From positions 1-14,974 of the forward strand of contig JANOMP010000412.1 in assembly GCA_031420365.1 (NCBI GenBank): 14,974 bases of DNA. Reading direction: 5' to 3'. The position numbers were made by a program, and so were the translations under genes. The DNA is from Leadbetterella sp031420365 (GTDB lineage Bacteria > Bacteroidota > Bacteroidia > Cytophagales > Spirosomataceae). How positions within the stretch are numbered: position 1 is the first letter of the stretch; each line of letters starts with the position of its first letter. The notes under the pieces are model-generated. The model did not search any database, had not been told where the DNA came from, and saw only the letters and a program-made list of their open reading frames with translations. Positions 1 to 6,598 of this stretch are shown here, one piece after another.

Positions 1-1
1 G

Positions 2-634
2 ATGGACTGTGGCTCATTTACCAAAGAAGTAATAAAAACAGTAGCAAAAAATAGTGAATTATTTTACATAAGAGCTCAGCGATGTGATGAATTAACGCAT
101 CTCATAAAAGAGGCCAAAATGTGGAAAGAAGTAATGATTGGATATAAAAAAGTAGCTGTTTGCAGTGTCGAATACAAACCTTTTGGCCAAGAAAAACCCT
201 ACCGATATGTAGTAAGCCGAGAAGCCAATAAAACAGGGCAAGTAGATGTATTTCAGCAAGATAGCTTTATATATCGAGCCATAATTACCAATGACAGCAA
301 TATGAATGAGCAAGAAGTTATAGAGTTTTATAACCTAAGAGGCTCTTCTGAGAAAATATTTGATGAGATGAATAATGACTTTGGATGGGCAAATTTACCC
401 TTTTCATTTTTAGAGTACAACACTGTTTATATGCTCATAACGGCAATGTGCAGGAATTTTTATCTCTATATATTGGAAAAATTCTCAAAAAAAGTAAGTT
501 TTGTGGAAAATACATTCAGACTAAAGAAATTCATTTTCAGATTCATCGTCGTACCCTACAAATGGATCAAAAAAGGAGGTCAAAAAACACTAAAATTGTA
601 CACAAATAAACCATATGTAATAGCCTTAGTGTGA
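2..634 (+). CDS. IS1380-family transposase, C-terminal part (5' end outside window)
   Basis: This is the C-terminal portion of a DDE transposase of the IS1380 family. Visible family hallmarks are the YNLRGSSEKIFDEMNNDFGW block, which carries the conserved glutamate after the YNxRG motif, then NLPFSFLEYNTVYMLITAM. The basic tail LKKFIFRFIVVPYKWIKK is typical of the family's C-terminus. The stop is TGA at 632-634. The first ATG, at position 2, is almost certainly an internal methionine. Family members are about 420-450 residues, so roughly half the protein lies left of the window. The visible frame is open to its stop with no frameshift. I could not identify the element's right terminal repeat downstream of the stop. 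Family assignment is firm; whether the element is active cannot be judged. Confidence 0.85.
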   Translation: MDCGSFTKEVIKTVAKNSELFYIRAQRCDELTHLIKEAKMWKEVMIGYKKVAVCSVEYKPFGQEKPYRYVVSREANKTGQVDVFQQDSFIYRAIITNDSNMNEQEVIEFYNLRGSSEKIFDEMNNDFGWANLPFSFLEYNTVYMLITAMCRNFYLYILEKFSKKVSFVENTFRLKKFIFRFIVVPYKWIKKGGQKTLKLYTNKPYVIALV

Positions 635-946
635 TTTAGAAAGGCAAAACATGAAAACGTAGGAGGATTACACACTTTAATAAAATATAACTAATTGATT
701 AGTAGCATATTAAAAAAATATTGATGTAAAAGCAAGAAATCGTTAACTAGCTTTTCAACAAAAGCAAAAAGAAAATAAAAGCGAAAACCCAATGTAATAT
801 AATGAACCTAAAAATGAGATTGCAAGCAATTAAAAACAATAATTTGTGCAATCGTTCCCAAAAACAGAAATTCATCATTTATTGTCTTAAAATGATTAAT
901 TTTGTTTAATTCTATTAAAATTTAATAAGAGTATTGAAATTAAATT
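635..946. other. Intergenic region between transposase and lacI-type gene
   Basis: This 312-bp AT-rich stretch has no convincing open frame. It holds the putative right flank of the IS1380 element, a near-palindrome ATTGCAAGCAAT at 819-830 and the operator-like site at 847-860. No strong Shine-Dalgarno sequence precedes the ATG at 947, as is usual in Bacteroidota. Confidence 0.5.
847..860. promoter_or_regulatory. Candidate LacI-family operator upstream of the lacI-type gene
   Basis: TGCAATCGTTCCCA is an imperfect palindrome centred on CG, 87 bp upstream of the regulator's ATG. It matches 11 of 14 positions of the perfect palindrome TGGAAACGTTTCCA at 6509-6522. CG-centred sites of this kind are typical of LacI/PurR/CcpA-type regulators, whose hinge-helix leucine intercalates at the central step. 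Autoregulation is inferred, not shown. Confidence 0.4.
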
Positions 947-1942
947 ATGGAACAAGTCACCCTAAAAGATATTGCAAAAGCTTTAAATCTTTCAACTTCA
1001 ACAGTTTCTAGGGCACTTAGAGATAGTTATCAAATAAATAAAATAACTAAAAATTTAGTAATAGAATATGCAAAAAAGGTAAATTATTTTCCAAATCCGA
1101 TTGCCCTAAGTCTTAAAGGAAATACCAGCAAAGCTATAGGCGTAATTGTTCCTGAAATCGCCAACCATTTTTTTTCACAAGCAATTAATGGTATAGAGGA
1201 CGAAGCCTATCGCCGTGGATATCATGTTGTTATATTTCAAAGCCATGAATCATTAGAAAGAGAAATAGAAATCATAAAACACTTGTATGATAGAAGGGTA
1301 GATGGCGTTTTAATATCTCTTTCTGCTAGTACTAAAAACATAGATCATATTAAATATTATAGCGAAAATAATTTTTCTGTCGTTTACTTCGATCGAGTCC
1401 CAAAAGATGAAAATGTAAATAAGGTTGTGGTAGATAATTTCAAAGGAGCTTTTGATGCAACAAATTTTTTAATTTCTAAAGGAAAAAAAAGAATCGCACA
1501 TTTAACTAGCCCGCCAGAGCTTTCCATAACAATAGAAAGACTAGCTGGATATAAAAAAGCACTTTCAGTTAACAAGATTCATCAGGATAATAATTTAATT
1601 AAGTTTTGCGATTTTAAAACTAAGAATCATAACAAAGTAATTGATGAACTTTTTGAAAATTCAAATCCCGATGCTTTTTTTATATCTTCAGATAGGATAG
1701 CTTTAAGTTTTTATGAAGAATTTCAAAAAAGAAAACTACATATAGAGAATAAATATATGTTTTTGGGTTTTACAAACTTGGCTGTTGCACATTTGTTTAA
1801 TCCTCCCTTATTTACCGTTGTCCAACCTTCTTTTGAAATTGGAGTTCAAGCTGCTAAAATTTTACTTGATAATCTAGAAAATAAGAAAGATAAACCAGAA
1901 CCCAAAACAATCATTTTAAAAACCAAATTGAAAACAAAATAG
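947..1942 (+). CDS. LacI-family transcriptional regulator
   Basis: This is a 331-residue sugar-type transcription repressor or activator. The N-terminal helix-turn-helix (VTLKDIAKALNLSTSTVSRA, about residues 4-23) is followed by the hinge helix segment NPIALSLKG (50-58), which carries the minor-groove leucine. A periplasmic-binding-protein-like effector domain begins at about residue 62 (KAIGVIVPEI) and includes the RVDGVLIS and GFTNLAVAHLFNPPLFTVVQP blocks. Length is normal for the family (330-345). The ATG at 947 gives the expected MEQVTLKDIA start. The gene stands alone, with transposase remains upstream and a gene-poor stretch downstream, so its sugar target cannot be read from neighbours. 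Two CG-centred operator-like sites in the window (847-860 and 6509-6522) could be its targets. It is intact, with no frameshift. Confidence 0.93.
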   Translation: MEQVTLKDIAKALNLSTSTVSRALRDSYQINKITKNLVIEYAKKVNYFPNPIALSLKGNTSKAIGVIVPEIANHFFSQAINGIEDEAYRRGYHVVIFQSHESLEREIEIIKHLYDRRVDGVLISLSASTKNIDHIKYYSENNFSVVYFDRVPKDENVNKVVVDNFKGAFDATNFLISKGKKRIAHLTSPPELSITIERLAGYKKALSVNKIHQDNNLIKFCDFKTKNHNKVIDELFENSNPDAFFISSDRIALSFYEEFQKRKLHIENKYMFLGFTNLAVAHLFNPPLFTVVQPSFEIGVQAAKILLDNLENKKDKPEPKTIILKTKLKTK

Positions 1943-2577
1943 ACTTAAACCAATACTTTTGAAGGCTTCAATTTAGTTACTTTACTTTTCGTTAACACAT
2001 CGAAAACTTCAACAAAAGATATCTAAAGTGATTTTAATAAACAATCTACGGAAAATAACTGAAAAATCTATCAAGACCAACGTGTATTTATATAAATTTT
2101 ACTTTATAAAGATAGTAATAACGGACTTTTAAAAAAGAATTCAACCAGTTTTATTTTTTACCAATTAATTTTTTATTCGAAACTTCAAAATAAATTATTT
2201 CTTAAATAATAGAAAAGCTCATATACTATTTTAGCATTCTTTTTAATAGTGTGCACTCCTAAATACCTATTCATATCTCAGATTCCATGAAAGACAAACC
2301 TTAGTAGGGATTTTCCAATTTTGTTCATTTCAGAAAATGGTTAAAAGACCAAAATAAAAAAAATTAAAATTCTAAAGATTATGAGAAAAAATTTGTACTT
2401 TTGAATTGGAATGGGATATAATGACTATATTTGTAATAGGTTCATTATCAGATAGAAGTATATTTTTAGTAGCAACAATCTTCTTGAACTGTTCTTTATT
2501 TGACCTTCAAAATCATTTAGATAAGGAATCAGGAATTTTCAAAATAGCAGTTATAGAAAAGAAAAAATACTAATAAA
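1943..2577. other. Gene-poor intergenic stretch
   Basis: These 635 bp are AT-rich with many stops in all frames. A short palindrome TTGAAGGCTTCAA at 1959-1971, just after the lacI-type stop, might act as a weak terminator, but its T-rich tail is poor. A TAnnTTTG-like element (TACTTTTG, 2396-2403) precedes a 50-codon frame at 2421-2573, listed separately. I recognise nothing else. Confidence 0.5.
2421..2573 (+). CDS. Possible small hypothetical protein (50 aa)
   Basis: A 50-residue frame (MTIFVIGSLSDRSIFLVATI...) runs from ATG 2421 to TAA 2571-2573. It has a hydrophobic N-terminal half that could be a single membrane segment and a basic C-terminus ending KKKY. A Bacteroidota -7-like element, TACTTTTG, lies 17 bp upstream of the ATG, which is why the frame is mentioned. 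I recognise no family. In AT-rich DNA a frame this short can easily arise by chance. It ends 4 bp before the MITE-like element. Confidence 0.18.
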   Translation: MTIFVIGSLSDRSIFLVATIFLNCSLFDLQNHLDKESGIFKIAVIEKKKY

Positions 2578-2883
2578 TTTGGATTTACAGGATTTAGAGT
2601 GAAACCCTGAATTTTATAAAATTAATTAATGATTGCTGAATTACTGAATTTGTTGTTAGCCTTACTTTTTTTTGAAAAAAAGTAACAAAAAAAACACTCA
2701 CAAAAAAAAATCCTGACTGGCCGTCCGCCATGAATTTTTAAATTAATTATCTAGCTATTAGAAATTTAACTTGCTTAAAAATTTTCATACGGACGTTTTT
2801 GTGATTAATGGAACAATGTTTATTTGTTTTCTAAAAGATTTCACAAATAAATATTTCTCCACTCTAAATCCTGTAATGCCAAA
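2578..2883. mobile_element. MITE-like element with 24-bp terminal inverted repeats
   Basis: Terminal inverted repeats lie at 2578-2601 and 2860-2883 (22 of 24 positions match; the inner 17, TTACAGGATTTAGAGTG, are perfect). The interior has no coding capacity. It carries a hairpin of T/A runs (2662-2685) and a second internal inverted repeat in which CGTCCGcc..ATGAATTTTTAA (2722-2741) is matched by the complement around 2775-2804. This foldback structure without genes is typical of a non-autonomous element. No convincing target-site duplication was found, and the parent transposase is unknown. Its right end stops 4 bp from the stop codon of the parA-type gene. Confidence 0.5.
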
Positions 2884-2886
2884 CTT

Positions 2887-3675
2887 TTATATCTTGCGTT
2901 TTTTTAAATTGTATTTCTCTAGAAATTCTAAAATCAGGCGGTCATAGGCTTTTGCTCCAATTGATTTTTGGTTTTTTGTAAGAATTACGGGCACTTGACG
3001 AGCGGTAGAGTCAATAAAGGCCATGTCTCTAGGTATATAGGTATTAAAAACTTGGTCTTTGAATGTGTTTCTCATTAATTCCAGTATTTGGTTTGAGAGC
3101 TCGTTTTCTTCTTCATGCATGGTGAGTAAAATGCCTTCTACATATAACTCGGGCTTAAGTCTTTTCTGGATAATTTTCAAAGTTCCTAAAATCAATTCCA
3201 AGCCTTCTATCCCAAAATATTCACATTGCAAAGGTATAATTACTGAATCTGAAGCCATTAAGCTATTGATTGGAACAATGCCTAAAGAGGGAGGACAATC
3301 GATAAATATAAAATCGTAAAGAGGTTTTATTGGTTCTAATTTTTCAATTAATATGTATTCTCTTTCTGTAACATTCACTAATTCAATCTCAGCCCCTACA
3401 AGATGGGGAGTAGAAGGAATTAAGTCAAGATTTGGATACCCTGTTTTTATAATACAATCTTGAATTGGGCTTAAACCTACTATGGCTGCATAAATACTTT
3501 TATTATCATATTCAGATTTTAGGCCGAAAGCCACGGTGCAGCTTGCTTGGTGGTCGGTATCAATTAATAGTATTTTGTATCCTCTTGCTGCTAGGCCTGC
3601 AGAAATATTCACAGCGGTAGTTGTTTTCCCAACTCCTCCTTTTTGATTTGAAATAGCTATTACTTTAGGAAGCAT
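2887..3675 (-). CDS. ParA/Soj-family ATPase, without parB partner
   Basis: This 262-residue ATPase of the ParA/MinD superfamily would bind ATP as a sandwich dimer on DNA in chromosome or plasmid segregation or cargo positioning. The deviant Walker A motif KGGVGKTT lies at residues 12-19 with the signature lysine in place. The Walker B motif is FIFIDCPPS (122-130), and SDSVIIPLQCEYFGIEGL matches chromosomal Soj proteins. Two departures from typical Soj are visible: the switch I segment reads IDTDHQAS instead of the usual DxDPQ/GN, and the later IPRD segment (AFIDSTARQVPVIL) differs from the usual IPRNVRLSEAPSFG. No parB gene follows; a MITE-like element lies directly downstream instead. I therefore call it a ParA paralogue rather than the main chromosomal parA. 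The ATG at 3675 is well placed before MLPKVIAISNQKGG. Confidence 0.88.
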   Translation of the reverse strand: MLPKVIAISNQKGGVGKTTTAVNISAGLAARGYKILLIDTDHQASCTVAFGLKSEYDNKSIYAAIVGLSPIQDCIIKTGYPNLDLIPSTPHLVGAEIELVNVTEREYILIEKLEPIKPLYDFIFIDCPPSLGIVPINSLMASDSVIIPLQCEYFGIEGLELILGTLKIIQKRLKPELYVEGILLTMHEEENELSNQILELMRNTFKDQVFNTYIPRDMAFIDSTARQVPVILTKNQKSIGAKAYDRLILEFLEKYNLKKRKI

Positions 3676-3711
3676 CTATGAAATTATTGAACATGCAAGT
3701 TAAAAGCTATT

Positions 3712-3997
3712 TTACTTACTAATTGAAAATAGTTTATAATTAATTTTTATTACTTCAACTTGATTAAAATTAACACATTCAATAACGTTTTTTTGTTTGA
3801 TTTCAATGGTTTTTTCGACAGCTTCTAAAGGAGAGTTATCTTAATATTCTAGCACAGCAAGAATAGAATATTTGCCTGGTTTTAATGATGAAGGTAATTC
3901 AAGAGGAAAGATTTTTTTTACCTCCAGGAAAAACTGGATATTCTAAAGTTTCAGTAATTGTTTCCTCTGAAGAAGAAAGATTTGTAATTTCTAAATG
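3712..3997 (-). pseudogene. 3' part of disrupted Ig-fold, fimbrial-chaperone-like gene
   Basis: Read on the minus strand, this encodes SHLEITNLSSSEETITETLE, then YPVFPGG. After a one-base shift in an A-run (T-run at 3912-3919 on the plus strand) it continues LELPSSLKPGKYSILAVLEY, hits an in-frame TAA, and resumes DNSPLEAVEKTIEIK before stopping at 3712-3714. The pattern of a beta-rich domain with FPGG, then LxxGKYxxLAVLEY and LEAxEKTIEI, resembles the C-terminal Ig-like domain of Bacteroidota fimbrial-chaperone-like proteins. That identity is inferred from memory of the family. The gene is broken three ways: by the IS at 3998, by the frameshift and by the stop. Its 5' part is at 5391-5557. 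Confidence 0.6.
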
Positions 3998-5390
3998 ACT
4001 ACTATCCGAAAGTTTTTATCTAAAAAAAGCCTGTAAAACCCGTAATTTTGAGAGACATTCAAACATTTCAAAAAATGCAGGAATTTCACAAGCGAAGTAA
4101 AAATACTAAAAAACCAGATATCCGCCCAATACTTGACCTTATTCCACACCATCTTTTGCGGAATCAAATCAACAAGTTTAAGTCTGATAAAGGGTGTCAT
4201 AAATATAAGACTTTTGATCAATTAGTGGCATTAATGTTCGGACAGCTGGGTAAATGTTATACACTTTATGAGATAAGTTGTGGATTATCAATCAGTTTCA
4301 GTTTCCTTACAGACCATGGTTTGAATCAAAGCCCAGCAAAGTCTACAATGAGTGATGGCAATAAAAACAGGAATTACAAGGTCTTTGAAGGGCTTTATTA
4401 TAAATTGATTGGCTATCATAGGCAATTATTGGCTTCAAAATATCAAAGTCACGTAATTGATGAAATTGAAGGCCAAACCATCAAATTAATTGACAGTACC
4501 CTCATAAGCCTATGTTTGAGCATGTTTGACTGGGCAAAGTTTCTTACAGCTAAGGGAGGCTTAAAAATACACACCGTTTGGGGCGACCAGCTAGGATTAC
4601 CTGATTTGATAAATATCACCGAAGCTAAACTGCACCTCAGCAAAGGTTTAATCACTCAGGTCTTCAAAAAAGGCACTATAATCGTTGAAGACAGGGCTTG
4701 TTTCGACTTTGATTTAATGATGCAAAGAAATAAAGCTGAGAATATTTTTGTAACCAGAATAAAGGAAAATACTTTATATGAGCAAGTGGAGGAGCTGAAT
4801 TTACCTGATGGGATAGACCAAGATATTCTAAAAGATGAAATCATTTATCTCAACAGCAAAAAAGCAAAAGAAAAGGTCATCGACAAAATAAAGTTTCGAT
4901 TGGTGAGTGTCTATAAATAAAGCCGATGAAAACAACGTAATTCATATTATCTCAAATCAAATCAAATAGAATGGACGGCACGTACAATAGCTGATTTATA
5001 CAAGAAAAGATGGAATATTGAGTTGTTTTTCAAAGCAATGAAGCAAAATTTACAAATAAAAACATTTTTAGGAACAAGCGAAAACGCTGTGAAATCACAA
5101 ATATTTGTAGCTTTAATCACCTATTAGTTATTAGAATTAATTCGGCGAGTTTACAATAAATCAAAAACCGCATTTAGCAACTTTTGTGAGAAAGTTAGGA
5201 TATGTTTATTGCATTACCTAAGCCTTGATTACCTATGCAATAACATGAAACCGGTTGTAAAAAAGGTGAAAATGAAGCCGAAATTGACTATTTTTACGCC
5301 AGATAAATCCACAATTGAAATGAAATTTGCCTATTGAGAGGCTAATGGAGTGGAGTTTTGGAAATTTTTATAAAACTTTCGGATGGCAGT
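3998..5390 (+). mobile_element. Decayed IS4-family insertion sequence with TIRs and target duplication
   Basis: The element is 1393 bp long. Its left end, 3998-4016, reads ACTACTATCCGAAAGTTTT, and the complement of its right end, 5372-5390, reads ACTGCCATCCGAAAGTTTT (17 of 19 match). TTTCTAAATG occurs directly outside both ends (3988-3997 and 5392-5401), a 10-bp target duplication, or 11 bp with one mismatch. That falls in the size range known for IS4-family elements. Removing the IS and one repeat copy joins the two halves of the flanking minus-strand gene in frame (GKTMINRKSHLEITNL), which confirms the boundaries. The transposase is a pseudogene, so the copy is not autonomous. Confidence 0.85.
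4048..5337 (+). pseudogene. IS4-family transposase, inactivated by frameshifts and stops
   Basis: The intact N-terminal frame (290 residues, 4048-4920) contains a DUF4372-like segment (KYKTFDQLVALMFGQLGKC), the first DDE region (IKLIDSTLISL) and the second (IIVEDRACFDFDLM). After the TAA at 4918 the protein continues in another frame (ADENNVIHIISNQI) and returns to the first frame at about 4966. It then carries the IS4 signature Y-(2)-R-(3)-E-(6)-K as YKKRWNIELFFKAMKQN, a TAG at 5125-5127 and the natural-looking end KFAY at 5335-5337. The damage is explained by one extra A in the A-run at 4915-4917 and a 5-bp tandem duplication of CAAAT near 4953-4966; the two shifts cancel. The restored product would be about 427-430 residues. 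The ATG at 4048 lies 50 bp inside the left IS end. Confidence 0.85.
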
Positions 5391-5557
5391 GTTTCTAAAT
5401 GACTTTTTCTATTAATCATGGTTTTGCCAATGTTCTCTATTTCAAAATTGTAAATTTTGGGTTTTTCTTTTGTTGCAGTTAAGCTGATTGCCTTAGCAGG
5501 GCTTTCGGTAAGAGAAGTAGGGGATGGTAATATTATCAATATTAAAACATTTGGCAT
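5391..5557 (-). pseudogene. 5' part of the IS-disrupted fimbrial-chaperone-like gene
   Basis: The minus-strand frame starts at ATG 5557, which overlaps the TAA of the upstream DUF2520 gene (TAATG), so translation may be coupled. It encodes MPNVLILIILPSPTSLTES, then KPKIYNFEIENIGKTMINRK and SHLE at the insertion point. The frame runs on into the IS and stops at 5342 as a 71-residue hybrid. With the IS removed it continues directly into the 3' part (3712-3997). No clear signal peptide is seen and the rebuilt protein has only one Ig-like domain, so the N-terminus may already have been lost before the IS came in. Confidence 0.55.
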
Positions 5558-6354
5558 TAGCCCTCATGCCAATCTTGTATGCTTTCAGTTAGCGTTTTGT
5601 AAACCTTTGTAAGGTCTTCGTCATCTTTCAAATAGTTAAGGTGTTGGGTTAAAGTTTCTTGGTCCTCTCTTATAGCTGGGCCAGTTTGTACATCGGCAGG
5701 GTGTTTGGCTGCCATAGCTTTTTTAAAAGTTTCGGCAATCAGTGGCTTTAGCATATCAAAATCTAATTCTTCAGATTCTACTATTTCTTTAGATATAGCC
5801 CAAAGGTGATTGCTGAAGTTACAAGAAAAGACAGCAGCAACGTGTAGCACGGCTCTTTCATTAGAGTTTACAATGTATATATCATTTGAAATATCCTTTC
5901 CTAATTTTATAAGAAAATCTTCAGTTTCTTTGTTTTCAGCTTCTATACATATTGGAACTTGTTTAAAATCTATTTCTATGCCTTTGGTGAAAGTCATAAG
6001 TGGATAAAAAACTCCTGAATTTGTTTTTAAATCATGATAAATTTTTAATGTGGAGCTAAGAATTTCTATTGATTTAGCTCCAGAGGTATGCACAATTATA
6101 GCATTTTCTGGTAAAAGTATTTTAGAACATACTTCTTCTATAGCATCATCAGATACACATAGGATAAACATTTCCGCTGAACTTTCAGAAAAATCTAAAT
6201 CTTGATTTATTTTTGCATCGTATAGTATACCTGCAAAGTGGATAGCTTTTGCAGTATCTCTGGCGTAAATATCTGTAATTCGATGTCCAGACTTTTCAAT
6301 AGCCTTAGCCAAATGCCAAGCCATATTTCCAGTGCCAAGTAGAGCTATATCCAT
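5557..6354 (-). CDS. DUF2520 / F420-dependent-oxidoreductase-like Rossmann protein
   Basis: This protein of 265 residues has an N-terminal Rossmann fold (MDIALLGTGNMAWHLAKAI, with the GxGxxA nucleotide loop at residues 7-12) and a C-terminal DUF2520 helical domain. Diagnostic blocks are FYPLMTFTKG, HVAAVFSCNFSNHLW and the GPAIREDQETL segment. It probably binds NAD(P), but its substrate is unknown; such proteins resemble pyrroline-5-carboxylate reductase and ketopantoate reductase in fold only. The frame is open back to an ATG at 6411, which would add MYILDEEYFIYLQKNTLFN. The internal ATG at 6354 is preferred because it puts the first beta strand at the N-terminus, as in the family. It stands as the first gene of a small minus-strand unit with the broken chaperone-like gene. 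Confidence 0.85.
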   Translation of the reverse strand: MDIALLGTGNMAWHLAKAIEKSGHRITDIYARDTAKAIHFAGILYDAKINQDLDFSESSAEMFILCVSDDAIEEVCSKILLPENAIIVHTSGAKSIEILSSTLKIYHDLKTNSGVFYPLMTFTKGIEIDFKQVPICIEAENKETEDFLIKLGKDISNDIYIVNSNERAVLHVAAVFSCNFSNHLWAISKEIVESEELDFDMLKPLIAETFKKAMAAKHPADVQTGPAIREDQETLTQHLNYLKDDEDLTKVYKTLTESIQDWHEG

Positions 6355-6508
6355 ATTAAAAAGAGTATTTTTTTGTAAATATATAAAATACTCCTCATCA
6401 AGAATATACAATTATTTAAGGGGGGAACCTCTAAACTACTTTTTATTACAAAATGTTACAAAAACATATTGCTTCATAAAATTTCAAAATTGATCCTCAA
6501 CGGAGCTT

Positions 6509-6522
6509 TGGAAACGTTTCCA
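6509..6522. promoter_or_regulatory. Perfect CG-centred palindrome, candidate LacI-family operator
   Basis: TGGAAACGTTTCCA is a perfect 14-bp palindrome in the 187-bp gap between kdtA and the DUF2520 gene, 155 bp upstream of the latter's preferred ATG. Its form is that of operators bound by LacI/GalR/CcpA-type regulators. It resembles the site at 847-860 ahead of the window's own LacI-family gene (11 of 14 positions). Which regulator binds it is unknown. Confidence 0.5.
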
Positions 6523-6598
6523 GTAAATTTTAAAATTTAATTCGAACTATATTTAGATATTTCTCAGCATAAAATTAGTTTTACAGGGTCTCCTTAAG

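Noticed and set aside
635..946. Right terminal repeat of the IS1380 element
   Set aside because: Without the left end in the window no matching inverted repeat can be tested, so no boundary is claimed.
2662..2685. Stand-alone terminator for parA
   Set aside because: The T/A-run hairpin lies over 200 bp past the parA stop, within the MITE-like element. It is better explained as part of that element's foldback.
3059..3319. Plus-strand 86-residue frame opposite parA
   Set aside because: It lies wholly within a well-supported ParA coding region and shows no domain. Other antisense frames in kdtA, ileS, lacI and the TRIC gene were dropped for the same reason.
5342..5557. 71-residue intact gene after the DUF2520 gene
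   Set aside because: Its last 16 or so residues are encoded by the IS right end. The real gene continues on the other side of the IS, so it is scored as a pseudogene fragment.
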